From Rhodococcus coprophilus NBRC 100603 (GTDB taxonomy: Bacteria; Actinomycetota; Actinomycetes; Mycobacteriales; Mycobacteriaceae), in contig NZ_BDAM01000001.1 of the NCBI RefSeq assembly GCF_001895045.1, forward strand, positions 434,001 to 498,000: a stretch of 64,000 bases of DNA, read 5' to 3'. Under the pieces are notes generated by a model that saw only the letters and a program-made list of their open reading frames with translations, did no database searches and was not told where the DNA came from. A program made the translations under genes and the position numbers. How positions within the stretch are numbered: position 1 is the first letter of the stretch; each line of letters opens with the position of its first letter. Positions 1 to 7,904 of this stretch are shown in pieces.

Positions 1-208
1 CGGTGGCCAGGCCGACGCTCCACCAACCCAGGACTGCGAAGGCGAGGACCGCGAGCGGTGTGCCGGCCGACGTCGCGACCGCGCCGATCACCGCGCACGC
101 GATCTCGCACATCCCCGCCGCGGGAACTCTGCCCGCCGATCGAGCCGCCGACGCGTATACCGCCGACCCTGCCGCGGCACCCGCGACCACGCCCCCCACG
201 ATCGTCAT
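1..208 (-). CDS. A24-type prepilin peptidase, N-terminal part (runs off window)
   Basis: The reverse strand from 208 down to the window edge reads as an open hydrophobic frame of 69 residues. It includes the stretches CEIACAVIGAVAT and PLAVLAFAVLGWWSVGLA, which resemble the N-terminus of the short actinobacterial type IV prepilin peptidases (membrane aspartyl proteases of tad/flp pilus systems). The catalytic aspartates would lie beyond the window edge. The start is uncertain: ATG at 208, with GTG codons at 211 and 217 in frame. The gene is divergent from the DUF1622 gene at 382. The family call rests only on this partial sequence. Confidence 0.5.
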   Translation of the reverse strand, partial: MTIVGGVVAGAAAGSAVYASAARSAGRVPAAGMCEIACAVIGAVATSAGTPLAVLAFAVLGWWSVGLAT

Positions 209-381
209 CACGGGCACGAGCGTGCCCCGGCGTGCCACGCACCGGAAGCCACCCGGCGTCACAACCGGCTTTCCGGGGAGAAACACGAGTCCTGTGGACA
301 AACCCGAATCCGGTGCAGAAGCGGCGGACTCTGGGAGCATCGGCGGAGAGGTCTCCCCGGTCACCGGAAGGAACGCTGGAC

Positions 382-741
382 ATGGAGCTTTCGTCGATCC
401 TCGAGCATGTCGGTTCTGCGGTCGACGTCGTGGGTGTCGCGGCCATCGTGCTGGGCGCCGCGCTCGCAACCTGGACTGCGGTGGCGGCGTGGGTGCGTTC
501 GCCGGGGACGGCGGTATACGAACAGTACCGGCGCAGTCTGGGTCGCTCGATCCTGCTCGGTCTGGAATTTCTGGTGGCGGCGGACATCATCAAAACCGTG
601 GCGGTCACCCCCACGTTCACTTCCGTCGGGGTGCTCGCGTTGATCGTGCTGATCCGAACCTTCCTGAGCTGGTCGCTGCAACTCGAGATCGACGGTCGCT
701 GGCCCTGGCAGCGCAACCGACCGTCGGATTCCACCGGCTGA
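382..741 (+). CDS. DUF1622 family small membrane protein
   Basis: This 119-residue protein starts MELSSILEHVG and has three hydrophobic segments: about residues 15-37, an amphipathic segment near 55-75 and about 75-98. A short charged tail follows. Length and pattern fit DUF1622, a family of inner-membrane proteins of unknown function. The open frame extends to position 58, but the upstream part is Arg/Pro-rich and lacks structure. A ggaagg element lies just upstream of the ATG at 382, so that start is preferred. The gene stands alone, divergent from the prepilin peptidase and convergent with the GH39-like gene. Confidence 0.7.
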   Translation: MELSSILEHVGSAVDVVGVAAIVLGAALATWTAVAAWVRSPGTAVYEQYRRSLGRSILLGLEFLVAADIIKTVAVTPTFTSVGVLALIVLIRTFLSWSLQLEIDGRWPWQRNRPSDSTG

Positions 742-790
742 CGTCGCTTGCGCAGCCTGATGTCACTACCTCAGCCTGATGTCGCTTGCG
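738..790. repeat. Short imperfect direct repeats in the convergent gap
   Basis: The 12-bp unit cagcctgatgtc occurs at 753-764 and 772-783. It is nested within an outer pair gacgtcgcttgcg / gatgtcgcttgcg (740-752 and 778-790, one mismatch). The first outer copy begins at the stop codon of the DUF1622 gene. It looks like a local duplication of a gene 3' end and resembles the arrangement at 37006-37055. Confidence 0.6.
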
Positions 791-797
791 TACCGGG

Positions 798-2123
798 TCA
801 TCGCGGCTCGGCCGCGCCGGACCAGGACCCGGCCGCCGTCACCCACAGCATCTCGTAGGCCGACCACTCGATCTGCCGACCGTCGACGTAGGCACTGATC
901 CTCCGATCCGTGGTGTTGACGATCACGCGGGCGCGGTCGGACTCGAGAGCGAGCAACCCGTCCGCCACGTCCACCTTCCGCCGCACGACAGTCGGTGGAA
1001 ACCAGCGGGCGAAGCGCTGGAGTACATCGAGAAAGGGCAGAGGCCGGCCACCGCCGGTCGCCCAGGTGTCCGTCCACAGACACTCGGCACACTCCGCTCC
1101 GTCCGGGCGCGGGTTCCAGTACAACACCGTGTCCGCGCCACTACTCGCGAGCTCGATCATCGCGGCGACGCGCAGCGCAACCTGACGCTCCGACGACCAT
1201 CCCGGCCCGGCCGGCTCGACATACCACTCGGTCCACCAAATGGGAACATCGACCTGCGCTCGGAGCCAAGTGGTGACTGCCGCGAACTTCTGCACGGCGG
1301 TGAACTCGTCCGGGGCGCCCTGTGCGGTGGTCGCGTGCGCGTCGACGGCGACGAAGTCGACGCCCTTCCTGCCCAGATTCCAATAGACGAAAGCGTCGAT
1401 GTATCGCTGGTCCACGGCCCCCCAAGGGCCCTGCAGCAGCGGAGAGCTGTCGGGGGAGCCCAGCGGTTTACTCGCGAACTCCACGTAGGGCCCACCGACG
1501 AGGTTCGCGGGGTTCACTGCCTTCACCGCGTCGTAGACAAGGTTGTAGAGATCGGTGTAGCTACGCGCGTCCCATCGTCCCAGTTCGTCGTCGAAGAACC
1601 CTTTGAACTCGTTCCAGACGACGAAATGGCGGACGTAGGGATAGCGCTCGGCCACTGTGGCACTCAGCGCAGCGAAATCGGCGAAGTGTTCGGGGCGCGG
1701 CGCAACTTCCAAGCGGTCCCAATCGGTCTCTCCGGGCTCGCCGCCCTTCATCCAGTCCGGGGCGCAGCACAGGACGATCACCGGAATGCCGCCGCTGCGG
1801 CGAATGAAGTCCATTCGCCGGTCCAGGCTGCGAAAATCGTATCGGCCGGGTGAGGGCTCCGGGTTGTCCGCTCCCCAGCCCATGATGGCCTGAGCCTGCA
1901 CCATGGGTACCGACTCGATCGCCCCGCCGGCCGTTGCGACCGCCGGGGGGTCACCGTCGTCGGCGCTGAACTGTGTGTGCGTGAATCCCCAGCCGGGCCA
2001 TCGGGTGTCGCCGGACCCGGCGGAAGGCTGAAGAGTGGGCGTCCACAGGCACATGGTCACAACCAGCGCGGTCACAGCCACCGCGGTGGGTAACCCGACG
2101 GTGACCCACCGTGGATTCTTCAT
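798..2123 (-). CDS. Secreted/anchored GH39-like glycoside hydrolase of the polysaccharide cluster
   Basis: This 441-residue protein has an N-terminal hydrophobic segment (residues 8-27) after a short basic start, consistent with a signal peptide or membrane anchor. The rest reads as a (beta/alpha)8 clan-A glycosidase. VVWNE at 168-172 would supply the acid/base Glu172 and WTEWY at 298-301 the nucleophile Glu299, as in GH39 and PslG-like enzymes. Such hydrolases often sit in exopolysaccharide operons, where they trim or release polymer. It is the last gene of the leftward unit, 54 bp after the small membrane protein. The substrate cannot be read from the sequence. Confidence 0.75.
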   Translation of the reverse strand: MKNPRWVTVGLPTAVAVTALVVTMCLWTPTLQPSAGSGDTRWPGWGFTHTQFSADDGDPPAVATAGGAIESVPMVQAQAIMGWGADNPEPSPGRYDFRSLDRRMDFIRRSGGIPVIVLCCAPDWMKGGEPGETDWDRLEVAPRPEHFADFAALSATVAERYPYVRHFVVWNEFKGFFDDELGRWDARSYTDLYNLVYDAVKAVNPANLVGGPYVEFASKPLGSPDSSPLLQGPWGAVDQRYIDAFVYWNLGRKGVDFVAVDAHATTAQGAPDEFTAVQKFAAVTTWLRAQVDVPIWWTEWYVEPAGPGWSSERQVALRVAAMIELASSGADTVLYWNPRPDGAECAECLWTDTWATGGGRPLPFLDVLQRFARWFPPTVVRRKVDVADGLLALESDRARVIVNTTDRRISAYVDGRQIEWSAYEMLWVTAAGSWSGAAEPR

Positions 2124-2177
2124 TCAGGCGGCCTTCCCTATTCGAATGCGGGGCGTCGCGGCCCCGTATGCCCGGTG

Positions 2178-2339
2178 TCACGCATGCTTTGTTCCGTGTT
2201 CGGAGTTCGACAACGGATTCTGGGGAATACGCGCTCGGAGCACCAGGAAAAGCGCCGTGTCGACAGCGATGAGAACGAGAAACACAGCCATGACCGCAAC
2301 GACAAGAATCATTGCGGCACCTATCACCATTTCCACCAT
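2178..2339 (-). CDS. Small single-pass membrane protein (53 aa)
   Basis: This short reverse-strand frame begins MVEMVIGAAMILVV and encodes 53 residues. One long hydrophobic helix covers about residues 5-34, followed by a basic turn (LRARIP) and a polar tail ending KHA. It fits the 257-bp gap between the GNAT gene (ends 2381) and the GH39-like gene (starts 2123), in the same direction, with 41- and 54-bp spacers. The upstream purine stretch AGGGCAG is a weak ribosome site. No family is recognised. Length, topology and operon position make it a credible microprotein, perhaps an accessory to the polysaccharide machinery. Confidence 0.5.
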   Translation of the reverse strand: MVEMVIGAAMILVVAVMAVFLVLIAVDTALFLVLRARIPQNPLSNSEHGTKHA

Positions 2340-2380
2340 GTCGAGCTACTGCCCTTCTCGTCGTCGGCTTCGAGCGCCCG

Positions 2381-3241
2381 CTACCAGGGCACACACACCA
2401 GCTCGCTGTAGAGGTCGTCGATCTGCCCGGGTTCCAGGCTCGTACTGCGGTACATCTTGGGCCAGTTGTTCAGCTTGAACGACAGGCGTGGCCGGTGCTC
2501 GATGATCCGCAACTCCACCAGGGTTGCCACGAGCCCCCGACGAACCAACAGATGACGGGTCAGCGGCATCAGGGCACGATGGAACAGCTCGGGATTGCCG
2601 ACATGCAGGACGATGGCGAACACCGGCACACCTTTGTATCGAAACTCCCGGTACATGACGTAGCAGGAGTCCCGGCCGCGGGTCAGCACGAGGTGATGCG
2701 CTGCGAGCGCTTGTGCGTGGTCGTGGTAGAGCTCGAGATCCGTTCCGGTGAGCGTCCTTTCGATCACGTCCGGGTCGGCGCTGATCCTCGTTCGGCCGGG
2801 CAGGGTCGGCCACGGCAGGTTGGGAACGAGCGCCGCAGCCGTATCGAGGAAGCGGAACTTGCGCCAGGCGAGGATCTCCCGCGGGCCTTCGCCGGGCGAC
2901 AGGGCCGTGAAGTGGTAGTCGTCCTGCGACAACACCGCCTCGAGCAGCGAAAGGCTCCGGGATCGGTAGTCGGGCAGCACGCACCACGATCCCATGTTGC
3001 AGAACCGCTCGACCCGCCCCGCGACCAGTCGCTCGGAGTACAAGGCCAACATTGTGCCGACGACGCGCTGCCCGTCCCGGAGCATGAAACCGTGATTGGG
3101 CGCCTCCACCTTCCACGGCACCGCGGAGCACGAGAGGGCCCAGGGAACTCTGTCATTGTGGTTGGCGTGCAAGAACTCCGCCACCGCACCCACGTCGGCA
3201 TCGGTGATCGGAGCCAACTCCACGCTCTTCGGAGTGCTCAT
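2381..3241 (-). CDS. GNAT-fold acyltransferase coupled to the aminomutase
   Basis: This 286-residue protein has a GNAT-like N-terminal half: VVGTMLALYSERLVAG (about 60-75) corresponds to the central beta strands, and GSWCVLPDYRSRSLSLLEAVL (from about 84) to the acyl-CoA-binding strand-loop-helix. The C-terminal half is family-specific. Its ATG overlaps the stop of the aminomutase gene by 4 bp. Coupling to carrier-protein and adenylation genes suggests it transfers the activated amino acid, rather than acetyl, to a sugar amine or hydroxyl. That is inference; ordinary acetyl transfer cannot be excluded. Confidence 0.65.
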   Translation of the reverse strand: MSTPKSVELAPITDADVGAVAEFLHANHNDRVPWALSCSAVPWKVEAPNHGFMLRDGQRVVGTMLALYSERLVAGRVERFCNMGSWCVLPDYRSRSLSLLEAVLSQDDYHFTALSPGEGPREILAWRKFRFLDTAAALVPNLPWPTLPGRTRISADPDVIERTLTGTDLELYHDHAQALAAHHLVLTRGRDSCYVMYREFRYKGVPVFAIVLHVGNPELFHRALMPLTRHLLVRRGLVATLVELRIIEHRPRLSFKLNNWPKMYRSTSLEPGQIDDLYSELVCVPW

Positions 3242-4677
3242 GACTCCAACTCGAGTCCGGCCGGAACTACTGTGTCACAGAGAAGGTCGCGCGCTTTCCG
3301 CCACCACGCCTGCCCGGAGGGCGGCAGACTGCCGATCGGGTCGTAGAACGGGTAGACCCGGCTCAGCGCGTCGGGATCCGTTCCGTCCAAGCCGGTGCGG
3401 TAGTTCTTGCTCCAGTGTGAGATACCGCGGATCCGGTCGTAATAGACCACCTGATCGACCCACCGTTTGCCGACGTAGGGAACATCGCACACGATTCTCG
3501 GAGTCGCGAACCCGGGCAGGTAGCCCATGATCTCCAACTGCAGCTGCTGAGCTTCCCACAGCGAGGTCCGCCAGTGCTCGGCGTGCGGGATCATGTCGCA
3601 CATGTAGAAGTAGTACGGCAGGATGTTCGCCTCGCCCTGCAACGCGAAGCACAGGTCGAGCAGGTCCGTTGCGGTGGCATTCACCCCGCGCATCAGCACC
3701 CCCTGGTTTCGCACATCCCGCAGCCCTCCGTCGAGCAGTGCCCGCGTCGCCTCCGCGACCAGTGGAGTCACCGACTGCGCATGGTTGATGTGGGTGTGCA
3801 ACGCCAGATTGACGCCGCGGGACGCGGCGAGTTGCGCCACGCGCGCAACTCCGTCGACCACCTTTGGCTGCAGCCAGTGCTGCGGCAGCGCGGCAAGCGC
3901 TTTCGATGCCAATCGGATATCGCGGATGGTGTCGATCGCGAGTAACTGCAGCACAAAGGATTCCAGCCGCGGCCACGGAACATTGGCGACGTCGCCGCCG
4001 GACACCACGACATCCCGCACCGTCGGCGTGGCTCGCAGGTAGTCCAGCATCCGGTCCTGCCGATCGGCCGGGTGGAGGGTCAGCTTGGCCTTGCCGATCG
4101 TCGGTGTCGAGTTTCCGACCAGATCCATCCGTGTGCAGTGTCCGCAGTATTGCGGACAGGTCGACAACAGTTCGGCGAGCACCTTGGTCGGGTATCGATG
4201 AGTCAACCCCTCGACCACCCACATGTCGCTCTCGTGCAACGAATCTCGCTCGGCGTAGGGGTGTGAGCTCCATTCCGAATCGCGATCGCTGAGCACCGGC
4301 AGCATGTAACGCCGAATCGGATCGGCATAGAAGGCCTCGGTGAGCCCGCGACGCCCCTGCCCCCAGTGAGGAGCCATGGTGTTCAGCATCTGCGGCGGCA
4401 GCAACATCGACATCGTTGCGCGCTGCTGCTGGTCGGCGTGCAGGTCGTCATAGAAGCGCTCGTCGAGGAGGTCCCCCACGACCGCGCGCAGTTGCCCGAT
4501 GTTCTTGACGGAGTGCGACCGCTGCCACTGCGGATCCCGCCACTCGGCCTCGGTGACCGTTGCCCAGCCCGGGTAACGTCGCCAATCGGGTTCGGACAGC
4601 TCTTTGCGCACATACGTGTACGGCTGATCGGCGACGGCGGCGAAGCCCGTCTGCTGGGACTCGATGTAGGTGGTCAT
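3238..4677 (-). CDS. KamA-family radical SAM aminomutase (lysine 2,3-aminomutase-like)
   Basis: This 479-residue protein has the radical SAM cluster motif CPQYCGHC (Cys174, Cys178, Cys181), a GGD motif at 227-229 and the family signature VLMRGVN (327-333). MCDM and CDVPYVGK follow at 359-362 and 397-404. By comparison with clostridial lysine 2,3-aminomutase as I remember it, Lys404 would bind PLP, and Asp361 and Asp398 would contact the substrate side-chain amine. This suggests lysine or a close analogue becoming a beta-amino acid. ATG 4677 is chosen because AAAGG lies about 10 bp upstream and it overlaps the oxidase stop by 4 bp. Confidence 0.85.
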   Translation of the reverse strand: MTTYIESQQTGFAAVADQPYTYVRKELSEPDWRRYPGWATVTEAEWRDPQWQRSHSVKNIGQLRAVVGDLLDERFYDDLHADQQQRATMSMLLPPQMLNTMAPHWGQGRRGLTEAFYADPIRRYMLPVLSDRDSEWSSHPYAERDSLHESDMWVVEGLTHRYPTKVLAELLSTCPQYCGHCTRMDLVGNSTPTIGKAKLTLHPADRQDRMLDYLRATPTVRDVVVSGGDVANVPWPRLESFVLQLLAIDTIRDIRLASKALAALPQHWLQPKVVDGVARVAQLAASRGVNLALHTHINHAQSVTPLVAEATRALLDGGLRDVRNQGVLMRGVNATATDLLDLCFALQGEANILPYYFYMCDMIPHAEHWRTSLWEAQQLQLEIMGYLPGFATPRIVCDVPYVGKRWVDQVVYYDRIRGISHWSKNYRTGLDGTDPDALSRVYPFYDPIGSLPPSGQAWWRKARDLLCDTVVPAGLELES

Positions 4678-6062
4678 CGTGACAGAACCTTTCGCGAAAC
4701 GGCCGCCGGTTCGACGCCGTGGATCAATTCGGTCGCGACTCGTCGGCCCGACCTGATCGCTCCCTCCATCAGCCCGAAGAACTCCAGGCTGGTTTCGGTG
4801 CCGGCCCAGTGGACGCGGCCGTGCGGTTCGGTCAGTGTCGGTCCCAGCCGCAGCCAGTCCCCCGGGCCGAACAACGCGGCATAGCATCCCCTGCTGTACT
4901 TCTCGGCAAGCCAATCGGTCACGGTGCATTGCGTCGGCGGCGGCAATTGCGGGAAGAGCCGGCGGGTATGTGCCAGCGCCGCGTCCATCTGCTCTGCCGT
5001 CGACAGCTCGGAGAAGGTCGCCGCCGCCGCACCGGTGACGAATCCGGTGAGCACGCCTGCAGATTCATCCGGTGGTGAATCGTCGACCGTGGACAGCAAC
5101 GGCCCGTCCGTACTCAACGACCATCCGGACAAGCCACTCTCACGCCACACCGGAGCCGGATAGCCCAGGTGTACTTTGACCGCGCAGCCACGGCCGGTGG
5201 CCGTCGTCGCTCGCGGCGTCCGCAGAGCAGGCCGGAACTCGATCTGTTGCGCCAACAACGGTGGAACGGCGACGACGACCCGGTCGGCTCGGTACTCGGA
5301 CGGTGCGCCCTCGGCGTCCGGAACGCAGTGCACCACGACCCCGTTGTCGTCCTGATCGATCGCAGCGACCGGACGACCCAACCGCACGCGCTCACCGAGC
5401 CGGTCGGCGAGCGCCAGGCACAACAGGTGTGCGCCGCCGTCGATCCGCCACTGCTGAGCCCCGCCCTCGAACGCGTTGAGGTAGCGGACCCCTCCGCCGG
5501 ATCGCAGGTAGAAGGCCATGTGGAGAACGGAGATCGCTGCGGGATCGGCCGCCATCATCTCGCTCAGAAACAGCGGGAAGAATGTTCGGGCGTCCTGATG
5601 CCCGACCTCGTCGGCCAGCCAGCGCGCGGCAGACAGCCGGTCGAGACGTTCTGCCTGCGGGCTCTGCCACGGCGCGTCGGGCCGGATCGACGCGGCGAGG
5701 TCCTCGAGCCGATCGAACAGATCACCGAGCGCGACCGCGTCCAGCGGGGGCACCCGACTCGCAGTCGTCTTCCGCTGATCCGCCACCAAGAACGTGCTGT
5801 CCCCGGTCATCGCTGTGGAGGCCAGGTCCAGTCCGTACTCCTGCACCTGCGCGAGGAGCTCGGTGTGCCGGACGCCCAAGTAGGCAGCACCCCCGTCGGC
5901 GACCACGCTCACGGACACCGGAATACCGTGTATCCGGCCGCCCACCCGATCGCGCGCCTCCAGGACCGTGACCTCCGCACCCGCCGCCACGAGGTCGACA
6001 GCGGCGGTCAGCCCGGCCAGACCGGCACCGACGACGACAACGCGCATGTTTCCCCCGTTCAT
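4674..6062 (-). CDS. Flavin monoamine oxidase-family enzyme
   Basis: This 462-residue protein opens with the FAD dinucleotide fold VVVGAGLAGL followed by VLEARDRVGGRIHG, the classic monoamine-oxidase N-terminus. Near the C-terminus, GRVHWAGTETS matches the second FAD contact. The family oxidises free or conjugated amines to imines, usually with release of H2O2. It lies between the carrier-protein and aminomutase genes with 4-bp overlaps on both sides. ATG 6062 fits the ATGA coupling. ATG 6047, five codons in and preceded by GGGGGA, starts directly at the Rossmann strand and is equally possible. The substrate may be carrier-bound; this is unproven. Confidence 0.82.
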   Translation of the reverse strand: MNGGNMRVVVVGAGLAGLTAAVDLVAAGAEVTVLEARDRVGGRIHGIPVSVSVVADGGAAYLGVRHTELLAQVQEYGLDLASTAMTGDSTFLVADQRKTTASRVPPLDAVALGDLFDRLEDLAASIRPDAPWQSPQAERLDRLSAARWLADEVGHQDARTFFPLFLSEMMAADPAAISVLHMAFYLRSGGGVRYLNAFEGGAQQWRIDGGAHLLCLALADRLGERVRLGRPVAAIDQDDNGVVVHCVPDAEGAPSEYRADRVVVAVPPLLAQQIEFRPALRTPRATTATGRGCAVKVHLGYPAPVWRESGLSGWSLSTDGPLLSTVDDSPPDESAGVLTGFVTGAAAATFSELSTAEQMDAALAHTRRLFPQLPPPTQCTVTDWLAEKYSRGCYAALFGPGDWLRLGPTLTEPHGRVHWAGTETSLEFFGLMEGAIRSGRRVATELIHGVEPAAVSRKVLSR

Positions 6063-6280
6063 GGTGCTACTGCAGCAACTTTGGCGAACAGCCCTGCCGG
6101 CGAGGGATTGTCGAGGAAGTCCTCGTACAGCAACTCCGTCCCGAAGTCTCGGGCGATCGCACTGAGCACCCGGGTCGCGAGCAGCGAATCGCCGCCGAGC
6201 TCGAAGAAGTCGGAATGCTCGTCCACCGCATCTGTATCGAGGACCCTGCGGAAGATCTGGACAATGTGGTCGGGGCTCAT
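6059..6280 (-). CDS. Stand-alone peptidyl/acyl carrier protein
   Basis: This 73-residue acidic helical protein carries the phosphopantetheine attachment motif FFELGGDSLLATRV with Ser32. Length and motif match discrete carrier domains of NRPS type (LGGDS is more typical of NRPS and stand-alone carriers than DSL-type fatty acid ACPs). The 4-bp overlaps with the adenylation gene upstream and the oxidase gene downstream make a stoichiometric partnership likely: the adenylating enzyme loads an amino acid as a thioester here. No phosphopantetheinyl transferase is in the window. Confidence 0.9.
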   Translation of the reverse strand: MSPDHIVQIFRRVLDTDAVDEHSDFFELGGDSLLATRVLSAIARDFGTELLYEDFLDNPSPAGLFAKVAAVAP

Positions 6281-7848
6281 CGGACTACTCCCTTGTTGTC
6301 GTGGTGCGCTGCGGCACGCTGTGTTGCCGCCCGATCAACCTTTCCGCTGGATGTGCATGCCAGCGCGGCGACGAATCTCACCCGAGTGGGCACGAATTGA
6401 TTGGGGAGGCGCTCACGTAGGTAACGCTTCAGCTCGGCCGGAGTCGTCTCCCCTGCCGGAACTACGTACGCCGTCAGCGATGTACGCCCGAGTAGCCGTT
6501 CACCGACCACGACGGCACCCGCGACCGCGGGGTGACTCGTCAACTGTACCTCGACTTCTGCCGGATGTACGCGCACACCAAGAACTTTCACTTGTTCATC
6601 GACGCGGCCGCGTGCATACAGCAGCCCGCGTTCCCCGCGGGTGACCAGATCTCCGGTACGGAACCACCGGGCCGGGCCGGATCCGTGATCGGCGACCGGG
6701 AAGCCGGTTGCGGTGAGCTCCGGTAGTCCGAGGTAGCCGGTGGCGAGGGCTTCCCCCGAGACCAGCAGCTCGCCCTCGTCGGTGACGTGATCGCGCACAT
6801 GGGGCAACGGGCGTCCGAGTGGCGCCTCGGCGTCGTTCACCGCGACTTCCGGTTCTGTGCCGGGGCCGCTCAGCTGCACCGCGTGGGTCACCATCGTCGT
6901 TTCGGTGCATCCGTAGGTGTTGAGCAACCGGACATGCCCGACGTCCAGATCACGCCACTGCCGCAATCGGTTGGGATCGATCCGCTCGCCGCCGATCACC
7001 ACCAGCCGGACGCCGGCCGGCAGCCCCACCTGCTCCTCGTGCAGGAAGAGTACAAGTTCGTGCCAGAACGCCGTCGGCAGGTCGAGCACGGTGATCTCCC
7101 GTTCCGCCAGCATGCGCAGAAAGGGCGGGAAGGCCCCGGAATGGGCCGTGTCGTCGAACACCAGAGTCGCACCGGAGGTCAATGCGGGCAGGATCTCTTC
7201 CAAGCAGGTGTCCCAGCCGAGTGAGGCGAATTGGAGCACACGGTCCTCGGGGGTGAGCGCGAAGAGGTCGCGCAGCGCCCGCACCGTGACGGCGAGGGCC
7301 TGCCGCGAGACCACCACCGGCTTCGGTGCCCCCGTCGATCCCGAGGTGCACAGCACATACGCGGGATCGTCCCGGTGCCATGAAGGCTGCGGCAGTTCGG
7401 CATCCGCGGCGACCCGGTCGTCGGGCATGTAGGCCCGCAGGGTCGTGGGCGCGTGTGGGTCTCGGTCGGCCACGAACAGTCGATCCACGCCGAGTGCGGC
7501 GGCGAGCGCCTGCTTGCGGGCTACCGGAAGTGCGGCGTCGATCGGGCAGTAAGTGGCACGGGCGTGGAGTATTCCGAGCAGCTGATCTATCACCGCGGGT
7601 GTGTGCGAAACCAGCACGCCGACCTGACCCGATGGCGGGTCGGCGCCGAATCCGAGTGCCCGGTAACGCAATGCGGTAGTTCGCACCCGCTCCGCAAGAT
7701 CTCGATAGGTGATGACCGACCCGTTGTGCACGATGGCAGCGCCCTGGGGCCGATCTCCGACCGCGGTGACGAAGTCCGCCACCACGTCGCCGGCGATATC
7801 GGTGCCGGCAGAGCCGGTACCGGTACGGGGAAAGATGGTGTGAGACAT
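6277..7848 (-). CDS. Stand-alone amino acid adenylation enzyme (NRPS A-domain type)
   Basis: This 523-residue single adenylation domain has a full set of core motifs: CTSGSTGAPK (167-176), A4 around GWDTC with Asp213 where amino-acid-activating domains keep the alpha-amine-binding Asp, NTYGCTETT (310-318), FRTGD (396-400), GRVDEQVKVLG (414-424) and the catalytic Lys503 in SGKVDR. It would form an aminoacyl adenylate and load the adjacent carrier protein. It lacks condensation or thioesterase domains. AGGAA lies 8 bp before the ATG. A 56-bp gap separates it from the large membrane protein gene, so it may be the first gene of a sub-operon. Specificity was not decoded. Confidence 0.88.
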   Translation of the reverse strand: MSHTIFPRTGTGSAGTDIAGDVVADFVTAVGDRPQGAAIVHNGSVITYRDLAERVRTTALRYRALGFGADPPSGQVGVLVSHTPAVIDQLLGILHARATYCPIDAALPVARKQALAAALGVDRLFVADRDPHAPTTLRAYMPDDRVAADAELPQPSWHRDDPAYVLCTSGSTGAPKPVVVSRQALAVTVRALRDLFALTPEDRVLQFASLGWDTCLEEILPALTSGATLVFDDTAHSGAFPPFLRMLAEREITVLDLPTAFWHELVLFLHEEQVGLPAGVRLVVIGGERIDPNRLRQWRDLDVGHVRLLNTYGCTETTMVTHAVQLSGPGTEPEVAVNDAEAPLGRPLPHVRDHVTDEGELLVSGEALATGYLGLPELTATGFPVADHGSGPARWFRTGDLVTRGERGLLYARGRVDEQVKVLGVRVHPAEVEVQLTSHPAVAGAVVVGERLLGRTSLTAYVVPAGETTPAELKRYLRERLPNQFVPTRVRFVAALACTSSGKVDRAATQRAAAHHDNKGVVR

Positions 7849-7904
7849 GGTTTCCTAGTGGTCTAGTAGGTACGGTCCCGCTTCGAGGTGGTCCGTGCAG
7901 CTCC

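Noticed and set aside
3-779. 258-codon forward frame at the left edge
   Set aside because: Arg/Pro/Ala-rich; it overlaps the reverse-strand prepilin peptidase start and runs out of phase through the DUF1622 gene.
5169-6644. 491-codon forward frame
   Set aside because: Complement of the flavin oxidase, carrier protein and adenylation genes, each with clear motifs on the reverse strand.
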